A DNA stretch of 39,334 bases from Streptomyces scabichelini (GTDB lineage Bacteria; Actinomycetota; Actinomycetes; Streptomycetales; Streptomycetaceae), in the NCBI RefSeq assembly GCF_011045015.1, contig NZ_JAAKZY010000088.1:1-39334 (forward strand), written 5' to 3'. The notes under the pieces are model-generated. The model saw only the letters and a list, made by a program, of their open reading frames with translations. It searched no databases and was not told the DNA's origin. Shown piece after piece: positions 22,971 through 31,566 of this stretch. Both the position numbers and the translations under genes were made by a program. The first letter of the stretch is position 1; every line of letters starts with the position of its first letter.

Positions 22971-24839
22971 TCACGTGACGTTTTGGACTACTGCCAGCAA
23001 CGCACCGACCTCGACCTGCTGGCCAGGCGCCGCATGAAAGGCCGTCAGCGTGCCCGAGGCCGGGGCGGAGATCTTGTGTTCCATCTTCATTGCCTCCAGC
23101 CAGATGAGGGGCTCTCCTGCCCGCACAAGGGATCCCTCGGTGAGGCCCTCGGCGACCCGTACGACCGTGCCCGGCATGGGGGCCAGCAGGGAGCCCGGCT
23201 CCTGCTGGGCCGTGGGGTCGGGGAAGCGGGGCAGGGCCGTCAGCGCGGTGGTGTTCACGTGCACCTCGTCGCCGTAGCGGCTGACCTCGAAGCGCCGCCG
23301 TACGCCGGCCACTTCGAGTACGACCAGGTCGGCGGCCGTGTGCAGGACCCGTACCCCGTCGGCGGTCAGGCCCTCCCGGGCGTGCCGGTAGTGGACCTCG
23401 TGCTCGACGCCGTCCATCAGGTACCGCTTGGTCTGCGGCTGTGACGGCAGGTTGCGCCAGCCTCCGAAGCGGGACCGTCCGTGCGCGTCCGCGAGGGCGG
23501 CCGCCAAGGGTGCGTACGGGTCTGGTGTGGGCGTCGCGAGTTCGGTCAGGTGCCGGTCGTAGAAGCCCGTGTCCATGCGGGCCGTCGCGAACTCCGGGTG
23601 CCTGAGGGATCGTACGAGGAGGTCTCGGTTGGTGACCGGGCCGTGGATCGCCGCCTTCTCCAGGGCGCCCGCCAGTTTCCGCAGAGCCTCCGCGCGCGTG
23701 GGGGCGTATGCGACGGCCTTGGCGAGCATCGGGTCGTAGTGGACGCCGATCTCGTCGCCGTCGGAGTAGCCCGTGTCCAGGCGGACCTCCGGGACGGTGA
23801 GGCGGTGCAGGGTGCCGGTCTGCGGGGTCCAGCCGCCCGCCGGGTCCTCCGCGTAGAGGCGGGCCTCGATCGCGTGGCCACGCGCGCGTGGAGGGTCCTT
23901 TTCGAGGGGGATGCCCTCGGCGACACGGATCTGGAGGGCGACGAGGTCGATGCCGAACACCGCCTCCGTGACGGGGTGTTCGACCTGGAGACGGGTGTTC
24001 ATCTCCAGGAAGTGCGCCTTGGCCCCGGTCACAGGGTCGGCCGCAGGATCGTCGGCGACCAGGAACTCGACCGTGCCCGCGCCCACGTAGTCGACCGCAC
24101 GGGCGGCTCGTACGGCCATCGCGTACAAGGAGTCGGTCAGTTCGGATGTCAGACCCGGCGCAGGGGCCTCCTCGATCACCTTCTGGTGGCGGCGCTGGAG
24201 GGAGCAGTCGCGGGTGCCGAGCGCCCATACGGTGCCGTGCGCGTCGGCGAGGATCTGCACCTCGACGTGCCGGCCGCCCTCCACGTAGGGCTCGACGAAG
24301 ACCTCGCCGTCTCCGAAGGCGCTCAGGGCCTCGGCGCGCGCGGCCGCCAACTCGCCGTCCAGGTCGGCGAGTCGGTGTACGACACGCATGCCGCGCCCGC
24401 CTCCGCCCGCGGCGGCCTTCACCAGCACGGGCAGGTCGTCCTCCTTGACCTCGGTCAACGGAGCGAGCCCCATCAGCTCCTTCGCGCGCGTCTTGGAGGC
24501 CATCGCCTCGATCGTTTCGGGCGGGGGTCCGATCCAGACGAGGCCCGCGTCGAGGACCGCCCGCGCGAAGTCGGCGTTCTCGGAGAGGAAGCCGTACCCG
24601 GGGTGCACGGCGTCCGCGCCCGCGCTCAGTGCCGCCTTCACGATCAGCTCACCGCGCAGATACGTCTCCGAGGGCGCCGCGCCCGGGAGGCGTACCGCCG
24701 CGTCGGCCACGCGCGCGTGGAGGGCGTTTTCGTCGGCGTCCGAGTACACGGCGACGGTTCGGATTCCCGACTCACGGCACGTGCGGAAGACACGGCAGGC
24801 GATCTCGCCCCGGTTGGCGACCAGCACACTCTTAATCAC
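22971..24839 (-). CDS. Acyl-CoA carboxylase alpha subunit (biotin carboxylase + biotin carrier)
   Basis: This 622-residue protein carboxylates its own biotin and hands CO2 to the beta subunit. It contains a biotin carboxylase (VLVANRGEIACRVFRTCRE, GADAVHPGYGFLSENADFA, VKAAAGGGGRGMRVV, FVEPYVEGGRHVEVQ, LQRRHQKVIEEAPAP, EMNTRLQVEHPVTE) and a C-terminal biotinyl domain with LEAMKMEH, the biotinylated Lys. The stretch between SKTRAKELM and LPVLVKA is about 12 residues, against ~35 in typical carboxylases. GTG 24839 gives the usual start (IKSVLVANRGE) and has GAGGGA upstream; in-frame ATGs at 24878 and 24860 add an 18-nt duplicated leader. Substrate is inferred to be a beta-methyl enoyl-CoA. Confidence 0.9.
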   Translation of the reverse strand: MIKSVLVANRGEIACRVFRTCRESGIRTVAVYSDADENALHARVADAAVRLPGAAPSETYLRGELIVKAALSAGADAVHPGYGFLSENADFARAVLDAGLVWIGPPPETIEAMASKTRAKELMGLAPLTEVKEDDLPVLVKAAAGGGGRGMRVVHRLADLDGELAAARAEALSAFGDGEVFVEPYVEGGRHVEVQILADAHGTVWALGTRDCSLQRRHQKVIEEAPAPGLTSELTDSLYAMAVRAARAVDYVGAGTVEFLVADDPAADPVTGAKAHFLEMNTRLQVEHPVTEAVFGIDLVALQIRVAEGIPLEKDPPRARGHAIEARLYAEDPAGGWTPQTGTLHRLTVPEVRLDTGYSDGDEIGVHYDPMLAKAVAYAPTRAEALRKLAGALEKAAIHGPVTNRDLLVRSLRHPEFATARMDTGFYDRHLTELATPTPDPYAPLAAALADAHGRSRFGGWRNLPSQPQTKRYLMDGVEHEVHYRHAREGLTADGVRVLHTAADLVVLEVAGVRRRFEVSRYGDEVHVNTTALTALPRFPDPTAQQEPGSLLAPMPGTVVRVAEGLTEGSLVRAGEPLIWLEAMKMEHKISAPASGTLTAFHAAPGQQVEVGALLAVVQNVT

Positions 24840-24850
24840 GGAATCCCTCA

Positions 24851-24886
24851 CATCCGTCATGACCGTCGCATCCGTCATGGCCGTCA
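24851..24886. repeat. 18-bp tandem duplication at the carboxylase alpha gene start
   Basis: Two 18-bp copies (24851-24868 and 24869-24886, two mismatches) create extra in-frame ATG codons ahead of the alpha subunit and touch the beta subunit stop codon. Confidence 0.6.
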
Positions 24887-26491
24887 CATCCGGAAGACGC
24901 CGAAGCCACCGCGCGCGCCCTCGTAGGGCGCCGTGTGGATCGCGGACAGGCACAGGCCGAGGACGGTGCGGGTGTCGCGCGGGTCGATGACCCCGTCGTC
25001 GTACAGCCGCCCGGACAGGAACATCGGCAGGGACTCCGACTCGATCTGCTGCTCCACCATGGCGCGCAGCGCCGCGTCGCCCTCCTCGTCGTACGGCTGC
25101 CCCTTCGCGGCGGCCGACTGCCGGGCCACGATCGACAGGACGCCGGCGAGCTGCTGAGGCCCCATGACGGCCGACTTGGCGCTGGGCCAGGCGAACAGGA
25201 AGCGAGGGTCGTACGCCCGCCCGCACATGCCGTAGTGACCGGCTCCGTACGAAGCCCCCATGAGCACGGAGAGGTGGGGGACTTTCGAGTTGGACACCGC
25301 GTTGATCATCATCGCGCCGTGCTTGATGATGCCGCCCTGTTCGTACTCCTTGCCGACCATGTAGCCGGTGGTGTTGTGCAGGAACAGCAGCGGGATGTCG
25401 CGCTGGTTGGCGAGCTGGATGAACTGGGCGGCCTTCTGGGACTCCTCGCTGAAGAGGACACCCTGGGCGTTGGCCAGCACGCCCACCGGGTAGCCGTGGA
25501 GGGTCGCCCATCCGGTCGTGAGGCTCGTCCCGTAGAGCGGCTTGAACTCGTCGAAGTCGGAGCCGTCGACGATGCGGGCGATGACCTCTCGGGGGTCGAA
25601 GGGCACCTTCAGGTCGCCGGGGACGATCCCCAGGAGCTCGTCCTCGTCGTACTTGGGGGGCGCGGCGGGCCCGGGATCGTCGTACGCCTTGCGGTGGTTG
25701 AGGCGCGCGACCACACGGCGCGCCTGTCTGATCGCGTCGGGTTCGTCGACCGCGAAGTGGTCCGCGAGACCCGACACGCGCGCGTGCATCTCGGCGCCGC
25801 CCAGGGACTCGTCGTCGCTCTCCTCACCGGTGGCCATCTTCACGAGGGGCGGCCCGCCGAGGAACACCTTCGCCCTCTCCTTGACCATGATCACGTGGTC
25901 GGACATGCCGGGGATGTACGCGCCTCCGGCGGTGGAGTTCCCGAAGACGACCGCCACGGTCGGGATGCCGGCGGCGGACAGCCGGGTGAGGTCGCGGAAG
26001 ATCGCGCCCCCAGGGATGAAGATCTCCTTCTGGGAGGGCAGGTCGGCGCCGCCGGACTCGACGAGGCTGATGCACGGCAGCCGGTTGGTGAGGGCGATGT
26101 CATTGGCCCGCAGGGCCTTCTTCAGGCTCCAGGGGTTGCTGGCGCCGCCGCGTACGGTCGGATCGTTCGCGGTGATCAGGCACTCCACACCCTCGACGAC
26201 ACCGATCCCGGTGACGAGCGAGGCGCCGACGGTGTACTCGGGGGAGGTGCTCCCCCACGCGGCCAGCGGGCTGAGTTCCAGGAAGGGCGTGTCCGGGTCG
26301 AGCAGCAGCTCGATGCGCTCGCGGGCGAGGAGCTTGCCGCGCTTCCGGTGCCTGGCGACGTACTTCTCGCCGCCGCCCGCGAGGGCCTTCGCGTGCTCGG
26401 CGTCGAGTTCGGCGAGCTTGGCGAGCATGGCTTCGCGGTTGGCCGTGTAGTCGGGTCCCGCGGTGTCGAGCGCGGTCGCCAGAACGGTCAC
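24884..26491 (-). CDS. Acyl-CoA carboxylase beta subunit (carboxyltransferase)
   Basis: This 535-residue protein moves CO2 from biotin to an acyl-CoA. It has the two crotonase-like carboxyltransferase halves: KLLARERIELLLDPDTPFLELS, LVESGGADLPSQKE, GNSTAGGAYIPGMSDH and FLGGPPLVKMATGEE in the first; GVLANAQGVLFSEESQKAAQFIQL, LFLHNTTGYMVGKEYE, GASYGAGHYGMCGRAYDPRF and the terminal GFGVFRM in the second. The length and the SGGADLPSQ region resemble methylcrotonyl- or geranyl-CoA carboxylase beta (LiuB/AtuC). GTG 26491 is set by GGAGGT upstream and overlaps the AtuA-like stop (GTGA). Confidence 0.92.
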   Translation of the reverse strand: MTVLATALDTAGPDYTANREAMLAKLAELDAEHAKALAGGGEKYVARHRKRGKLLARERIELLLDPDTPFLELSPLAAWGSTSPEYTVGASLVTGIGVVEGVECLITANDPTVRGGASNPWSLKKALRANDIALTNRLPCISLVESGGADLPSQKEIFIPGGAIFRDLTRLSAAGIPTVAVVFGNSTAGGAYIPGMSDHVIMVKERAKVFLGGPPLVKMATGEESDDESLGGAEMHARVSGLADHFAVDEPDAIRQARRVVARLNHRKAYDDPGPAAPPKYDEDELLGIVPGDLKVPFDPREVIARIVDGSDFDEFKPLYGTSLTTGWATLHGYPVGVLANAQGVLFSEESQKAAQFIQLANQRDIPLLFLHNTTGYMVGKEYEQGGIIKHGAMMINAVSNSKVPHLSVLMGASYGAGHYGMCGRAYDPRFLFAWPSAKSAVMGPQQLAGVLSIVARQSAAAKGQPYDEEGDAALRAMVEQQIESESLPMFLSGRLYDDGVIDPRDTRTVLGLCLSAIHTAPYEGARGGFGVFRM

Positions 26492-28227
26492 AGGAGTACC
26501 TCCGGAATGTCCAGGTGGCGGGAGCGCAGCCATTCGCCGAGGGCCTTGGCCTGCGGGTCGAAACGGGCCTGGGAGGCGACACCCTCGCCGAGGAGCCCTT
26601 CGACGACGAAGTTCAGGGCGCGGAGGTTGGGCAGTACATGGCGTACGACGGTCAAGTCGGCGGTTTCCGGGAGAAGTTCACGGAGACAGTCGACGGTGAG
26701 GGTGTGCGCGAGCCAGCGCCAGGCGTCGTCGGTGGCGACCCAGATCCCGACGTTCGCGTCACCCCCCTTGTCGCCGCTGCGGGCACCCGCGACGCGCCCG
26801 AGCGGCGCCCGCCGCACCCGCCCCTCGGGCAACGGCTCGGGCAGCGGCGGCTGTCCAGCATCGTCGGGATTCTTCAGAGCGCGCGTAAGGGCCGGCGGAT
26901 CGATGCGTACGCGGCTGCCGTCGTGCAGCACGGCCGTGTGCTCGACGGCGCCCTGGTCGACGTACGCCGCCTCGAAGACCCCGTACGGACTGCCCTTCCC
27001 CGGCGGAGCCGTGACGTGAAAGCCTGGGTAACTGGCCAGCGCCAGCTCGACCGCGGCCCCGCTCAGCGTGCGGCCCACCACGTCCGGGTCGGTGTCCCGC
27101 ACCACGAGCCGGAGCAGCGCGCTCGCGGTCTCCTCGGTCGGGGCGTCGGGGTGGTCGGTGCGAGCGGTCTCCCAACTCACCTCGGCGGGACGGGACTTGG
27201 CTGCGGAGAGCGCGGCTTCCATCTGGTCCCGTACGAGTTCCGCCTTCCGCTCGATCTCAAGTCCCGTGAGGACGAAGACGACTTCGTTGCGGAAGCCGCC
27301 GAGGCGGCTGAGGCCGACCTTGAGGGTGGGCGGCGGGGGCTCGCCGCGTACGCCGTCGATGCGTATGCGATCGGGGCCGTCCTGGGTGAGCCGTACGGAG
27401 TCGAGCCGGGCGGTGACGTCGGGTCCCGCGTACCGGGCGCCGCCCGTCTCGTACAGGAGCTGCGCGGTGACCGTGCCGAGGTCCACGACGCCGCCGCTGC
27501 CGTCGTGCTTGGTGATGACGCTCGAACCGTCTTCGTGGAGTTCGGCGAGCGGGAAGCCGGGGTGGAGGAAGACGCTCCGGTGGTGGTCGGCGAAGAACGC
27601 GTAGTTGCCGCCGGTGGCCTGGGTGCCGCACTCCAGCACATGCCCGGCGACGACGGCACCCGCGAGCCGGTCGTAGTCCCCCGGCTCCCAGCCGAAGTGG
27701 GCGGCAGCGGGCCCCGTGACCAGCGCGGCGTCCGTCACCCGCCCGGTGACGACGACATCGGCGCCCTCCCGCAGACAGGCGGCGATCCCGAAGCCGCCGA
27801 GGTAGGCGTGGGCGGCGAGGTTGCCGGAGTACCGGGCGGTGAGGTCGTCGCCTTCGACGTGCGCGACGTGGACGGGGAGGCCGAGGCGGTCGGCCAACTC
27901 CCGTACTTTCTCGGCGAGTCCTGCGGGGTTGAGGCCACCGGCGTTGGCGACGATGCGTACGCCTCGCTCGTGCGCAAGACCCAGGCACTCCTCCAGTTGC
28001 CCCAGGAAGGTCTTCGCGTAGCCCTGTTTCGGATCCTTGAGCCGGTCCCGGCCCAGGATCAGCATGGTCATCTCGGCCAGGTAGTCGCCGGTGAGGACGT
28101 CCAGGGGGCCGCCGGTGAGCATCTCGCGCATCGCGTCGAAGCGGTCGCCGTAGAAGCCGGAGGCGTTGCCGATGCGGAGGGGCGGGTGCTTTTCCGGGGC
28201 CTGTTCGCGGGGTGCTTGCGGGCTCAT
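26488..28227 (-). CDS. AtuA-like protein (DUF1446, acyclic terpene utilisation family)
   Basis: This 579-residue protein matches DUF1446, whose founder AtuA belongs to the citronellol/geraniol cluster of Pseudomonas; its reaction is not established. Seen are RIGNASGFYGDRFDAMREMLTGG, DYLAEMTMLILGRDR, IVANAGGLNP, VVTGRVTDAALVTGPAA, ECGTQATGGNYAFF, KHDGSGGVV and, in the C-terminal part, ARSGDKGGDANVGIW. Length is in the family range. ATG 28227 overlaps the stop of the upstream gene. Its place next to a carboxylase and dehydrogenase is the main support for an Atu/Liu-like pathway. Confidence 0.88.
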   Translation of the reverse strand: MSPQAPREQAPEKHPPLRIGNASGFYGDRFDAMREMLTGGPLDVLTGDYLAEMTMLILGRDRLKDPKQGYAKTFLGQLEECLGLAHERGVRIVANAGGLNPAGLAEKVRELADRLGLPVHVAHVEGDDLTARYSGNLAAHAYLGGFGIAACLREGADVVVTGRVTDAALVTGPAAAHFGWEPGDYDRLAGAVVAGHVLECGTQATGGNYAFFADHHRSVFLHPGFPLAELHEDGSSVITKHDGSGGVVDLGTVTAQLLYETGGARYAGPDVTARLDSVRLTQDGPDRIRIDGVRGEPPPPTLKVGLSRLGGFRNEVVFVLTGLEIERKAELVRDQMEAALSAAKSRPAEVSWETARTDHPDAPTEETASALLRLVVRDTDPDVVGRTLSGAAVELALASYPGFHVTAPPGKGSPYGVFEAAYVDQGAVEHTAVLHDGSRVRIDPPALTRALKNPDDAGQPPLPEPLPEGRVRRAPLGRVAGARSGDKGGDANVGIWVATDDAWRWLAHTLTVDCLRELLPETADLTVVRHVLPNLRALNFVVEGLLGEGVASQARFDPQAKALGEWLRSRHLDIPEVLL

Positions 28228-29021
28228 CCGGCGGCCTCCTTCGGTTCGCGTCCCGCGCCCGGCGGTCCCGCGAAGGCCTGGGCGATGTCCAGCCACCGGT
28301 CGGCGTCCGGCCCTTCGGCCCGTACGGCGAGGTCGGCGCGGTGGGCCCGCCGGGTGACGAGGAGGCAGAAGTCGAACGCGGGCCCGGTGACGCGCTGGGG
28401 TGCGTCCTCAGGGCCGTACGCCCATACGTCGTCCCCCGACGGCGCGACGAGCTCGACGCGGAACTCCTCCTCGGGCGCGCTCAACCCCCGTACGGCGAAG
28501 GCGAAGTCGCGCGCCCGGACGCCGATGCGGGCGATGTGGCGGAGCCGGGCGGTGGGGGTGCGTACGACGCCGAGCGTGTCGGCGATGTCCTGCCCGTGGG
28601 CCCAGGTTTCCATGATTCGCGCGGTGGCCATGGAGGCGGTGGACATCGGCGGCCCGAACCAGGCGAAACGTGCGCCCGGCAGTGCCGCCCGCAGCGCGAC
28701 CTGAAGGACCGCCCGGCTCTGCCGCCACCGCGCCAGGAGCTCGGCGGGCGGCAGCGCGGCGTCCTCCTCGGCCCCCTCGTCGACGAAGGTGTCCGGTGAG
28801 GCGAGGGCCTTCTCCCCGTACGTCGCGAACGCCTCGGCGTCGGTGACGGCGAGCAGCGCGGCCCGGTCGGTCCAGGCGAGGTGCGCGATCTGGTGGGCGA
28901 CGCTCCAGCCGGGCGCGGGCGTGGCGCGCGCCCACTCTTCCTCGCTCAACTCCCTGACGATCCGGTCGAGTTCGTCGCTCTCCTCGCGCAGGTCGTCGAG
29001 TACGGGCGTCGGGTCGGACAC
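28224..29021 (-). CDS. TIGR03084/MDMPI_N-type protein, first gene of the operon
   Basis: This 265-residue protein has a DinB-like helical N-terminus of the mycothiol-dependent maleylpyruvate isomerase type (VLDDLREESDELDRIVREL, WSVAHQIAHLAWTDRAALLA with its His) and a C-terminal half matching the actinobacterial TIGR03084 family (MATARIMETWAHGQDIADTLG). Such folds often bind a metal and a thiol cofactor; no reaction is assigned. GTG 29021 has GGAGGGGAG 8-10 nt upstream; an in-frame ATG at 29075 has none. It leads the operon that ends with TetR. Confidence 0.8.
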   Translation of the reverse strand: MSDPTPVLDDLREESDELDRIVRELSEEEWARATPAPGWSVAHQIAHLAWTDRAALLAVTDAEAFATYGEKALASPDTFVDEGAEEDAALPPAELLARWRQSRAVLQVALRAALPGARFAWFGPPMSTASMATARIMETWAHGQDIADTLGVVRTPTARLRHIARIGVRARDFAFAVRGLSAPEEEFRVELVAPSGDDVWAYGPEDAPQRVTGPAFDFCLLVTRRAHRADLAVRAEGPDADRWLDIAQAFAGPPGAGREPKEAAG

Positions 29022-29092
29022 GGGGCGCTCCCCTCCGGGGGACGGCGATGTGCGGCGCGGTGTGTCCTGGAGCATGGCAGCGCTCGCAAAAA

Positions 29093-29140
29093 CAAGCAAG
29101 CGTGCTTGGAAATTTTTCGACGACAGGTGACGGATGGCAA
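29093..29140 (-). promoter_or_regulatory. Operon promoter region with a TetR-type operator
   Basis: CAAGCA-AGCG-TGCTTG (29093-29108) is a perfect 6-bp inverted repeat with a 4-bp spacer, 72 bp before the first gene. On the minus strand, TTGCCA (29135-29140) followed 17 nt later by AAAAAT gives a weak promoter match just upstream. The site is the best candidate for control by the TetR at the operon's end. Confidence 0.5.
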
Positions 29141-29178
29141 AGTGTGGATCCTTCGCCGTCGCGCCCAAGGCCTTCGAG

Positions 29179-30960
29179 TCAGTCCTGTGCGCGGCCTTTG
29201 GCCCGCAGGAAGACGGCCAGGTCGCCGAAGTGGTCGGCGTAGCCCGCCGACGCCATCCTGCGATACATCTGCTCGAGCTCGTCGAGGTGCTCAGATGTCA
29301 GAGGCAGGTCATACAGCCTGCGCAGAGGCCCGCGGTTGCCGTACCCAAAGCCGAGCACGTACATCGATATGGCCTCCTCCGTCCGCCCCGTCTCCTCCAG
29401 CACCCACGCCAAGTCGGACGCAGCGAACCCGATGGCGCCTTCTGGGAAGTCGGGCGACTCGATCGCCTTGCGGAGGTTGCGCTCGGCCTCGTCGAATCGG
29501 CCCAGCTCCGCCTGCAGGGCGCCGAGCTGGAACGCGGCGAAGTCCATCCCGGCGTCCGCGGCACGCCGGTACAGCGCCTCCGCCTCGTCAGTAAGCCCTT
29601 TGTTCGCCAGGAGACGTCCGTAATTGCTCATCGCGTAGACCTCTCCCGCGTCCGCCGCGCGTTGCAGCAGCCGCTCGGCCTCCTCTGACCCGGGTGTGAG
29701 GTTTGTCAGTAGCGTCCCCAGTGCGTACATCGCCTGCGGATGGCCCTCCTCGACGAGCGGTCGCCAAGCCTGCTCGGCCACGTCCATGGCTCCCGCGTCC
29801 TCGGCGTGGAAGCCGATGACCAGGCGCTCGCTGTCATCGGCTGCATGTGCCAGGCTCACCTCCCACACTTCGTCCCACATCTCCCTCGAGATCCTGACCG
29901 TGGCGTGGTCGACCAGGTAGTCGAAAGGCATGTACGTGGTGTCGGAGGCGGGCACGAGCAGGCTCGTGGCGCCGTGGCGGACGCGGGACGCCCAGGTCAG
30001 CGCCTCGCCGAAGGGCTCCGGGCGCAGGGAGTGGCCGCCGGCAGCGGCGAGCAGCCCCTCGTGCAGCTCGGCGAGGAGGGGAATCGCGTACGGGGCTGAG
30101 AGGCCAGTACGGGCTAGTGCCACGGCGGCGGAGACCAGGGCGGCGCCGCGTGGATGCCCGCCGACGCGTGAAGCGTGGTTCCACTCCTGGAGGAGGGCGG
30201 GGCCTGCGGCCAGGTATTCCGCGATGCCGTGCACGCCGTGATGAGCGACGGCGTCCTCGATCCGCTCGTCGGCGCAGCGTTCGGCGCGGCGGAGTTCATC
30301 GGTGCTCCAGATGCGCCCGACCTCGACGGGATGCGCCATGCGCAGAATGCGTGCCGCGGCGTCCGTGCGGTCCTCGCGGTCCCGCGCGACGAGGGTCTCG
30401 TACTGCCGTATGCGCAGGGTGGCGAGGACCGGAACGCGCAGACGGACGAGTTCCGTGAAGAGGGCAGGGCTCAGCCCCTCGGGCGTCACGTACCGTTCCA
30501 TGTCGTCCAGCCAGACGACGCAGCGCGCCCCGGAGCGGGCGATGACGTCGACTACGGCGAGCAGGTCCCGTCCGCCGTCCGGGGCGACCACCCGGTGGTC
30601 GGGCAGGACATTCTTGAGCGCCTCGTATGCGGCGCGGGTCTTTCCGGCCGTGGAGTCACCGACGAGCAGTACCAAACCGCCCGACGTGGCGGCCTCGGCG
30701 AGGCGGCGGCGCAGGTCCGCGTCGATGTCGCGGGGGATATAGGGCGGTACGGCGTTTCCGTCGGCGTCGGGACGCGAGCGATGGGCGCCCGCCGACAGGG
30801 CGTCCCAACTGCCGGGCGTGGGCCAGCTGTTGGGGTCCTGAAGGTGGGCAGGTAATGCCGCTCCAGCCGTGGTGATCGTGATGGGGCCGGTGAAATCACG
30901 GCCTTGGAGGATCGGGGCGTGCTGTACGCCGCCGCTGATCTCATTGCCGTGTGCGTTCAC
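29179..30960 (-). CDS. STAND-like P-loop NTPase with TPR/Sel1 repeats
   Basis: This 593-residue protein starts with a short GNEISGGVQHAPILQGRDFTG segment common in Streptomyces conflict-type NTPases. A P-loop follows (Walker A GDSTAGKT, 101-108; Walker B CVVWLDDMERY, ~148-157). The C-terminal part, from about residue 380, is TPR/Sel1-like repeats (AYRRAADAG units such as AEALYRRAADAGMDFAAFQLG). No nuclease, protease or TM effector is visible. It resembles sensor NTPases used in defence or developmental signalling, but no partner gene is adjacent. GTG 30960 overlaps a 28-codon ORF ending at 30957. Codon 36 (30853-30855) is TTA, so expression should need bldA. Confidence 0.75.
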   Translation of the reverse strand: MNAHGNEISGGVQHAPILQGRDFTGPITITTAGAALPAHLQDPNSWPTPGSWDALSAGAHRSRPDADGNAVPPYIPRDIDADLRRRLAEAATSGGLVLLVGDSTAGKTRAAYEALKNVLPDHRVVAPDGGRDLLAVVDVIARSGARCVVWLDDMERYVTPEGLSPALFTELVRLRVPVLATLRIRQYETLVARDREDRTDAAARILRMAHPVEVGRIWSTDELRRAERCADERIEDAVAHHGVHGIAEYLAAGPALLQEWNHASRVGGHPRGAALVSAAVALARTGLSAPYAIPLLAELHEGLLAAAGGHSLRPEPFGEALTWASRVRHGATSLLVPASDTTYMPFDYLVDHATVRISREMWDEVWEVSLAHAADDSERLVIGFHAEDAGAMDVAEQAWRPLVEEGHPQAMYALGTLLTNLTPGSEEAERLLQRAADAGEVYAMSNYGRLLANKGLTDEAEALYRRAADAGMDFAAFQLGALQAELGRFDEAERNLRKAIESPDFPEGAIGFAASDLAWVLEETGRTEEAISMYVLGFGYGNRGPLRRLYDLPLTSEHLDELEQMYRRMASAGYADHFGDLAVFLRAKGRAQD

Positions 30961-31089
30961 CCGCGCATGCCCCCCATGTCGTGCGTGCCGGCCGCTCCTG
31001 TGCGCCGATTGCGCTCTCGGAACCGGTGGTTCTGGTTCGTCATGTCCGCAGCGGCACGTCCTACAAGGCCAGGGATGTCCGTCTCTGCT

Positions 31090-31512
31090 TCAGGCTGTCG
31101 GGTCCCAGAGCCCGCCGGCCTCACCACGAGCGAGGTGCTCGGCGTAGACGCCGACCTTCCAGGCAATGACGGAACGGCACTCCTCCAGCGCCTTGATCTG
31201 CGCGTCGACGCGCTGTCGGTGGGCGTCGAGGAGCTGCAGGCGTTCCGCCTCGTTGCCCGCGCCGTGTCGCACCAGCTCTGCGAACCGCTTGAGGTCGGCC
31301 AGCGACATACCGGATTCCCGGAGCTTGACGCAGATCAACAGCCAGTCGACGTCAAAACTGCTGTAGCGCCGCCGTCCTCCCGTGGTGCGTTGGACCGGTC
31401 CGACCAGCAGGCCCTCACGCTCGTAGAAGCGCAATGCGTGCACGCTGAGCCCGGTCCGCTCGGCCACTTCACCGATGCTCAGTGTGGCCTCACGCGCCTC
31501 GGTAGTCGTCAT
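31090..31512 (-). CDS. MerR-family transcriptional regulator
   Basis: This 140-residue regulator has a MerR N-terminal winged helix (LSIGEVAERTGLSVHALRFYEREGLL, then GGRRRYSSFDVDWLLICVKLRESGMSLADL) and a coiled-coil dimer helix. No Cys-rich metal loop is present, so it probably senses an organic compound or redox cue. It is divergent from the SDR gene, with a palindromic promoter between them. Confidence 0.9.
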   Translation of the reverse strand: MTTTEAREATLSIGEVAERTGLSVHALRFYEREGLLVGPVQRTTGGRRRYSSFDVDWLLICVKLRESGMSLADLKRFAELVRHGAGNEAERLQLLDAHRQRVDAQIKALEECRSVIAWKVGVYAEHLARGEAGGLWDPTA

Positions 31513-31529
31513 GCCGCCCAGCCTACGAC

Positions 31530-31560
31530 TTGATCTAGACCTCGCTCTAGATCGTAGCGT
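31530..31560 (+). promoter_or_regulatory. MerR-type promoter with 19-bp spacer and perfect operator
   Basis: TTGATC (31530-31535) and TAGCGT (31555-31560) are separated by exactly 19 bp, the long spacer typical of MerR-activated promoters. Inside lies GATCTAGA-CCTCGC-TCTAGATC (31532-31553), a perfect 8-bp inverted repeat. The SDR ATG begins 6 nt after TAGCGT, so the mRNA is probably leaderless. Confidence 0.85.
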
Positions 31561-31566
31561 CAGCGC

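Noticed and set aside
30957..31166. 69-codon ORF between MerR and the STAND gene
   Set aside because: Most of it overlaps MerR out of frame; only the last 28 codons could be real and they lack a ribosome binding site.
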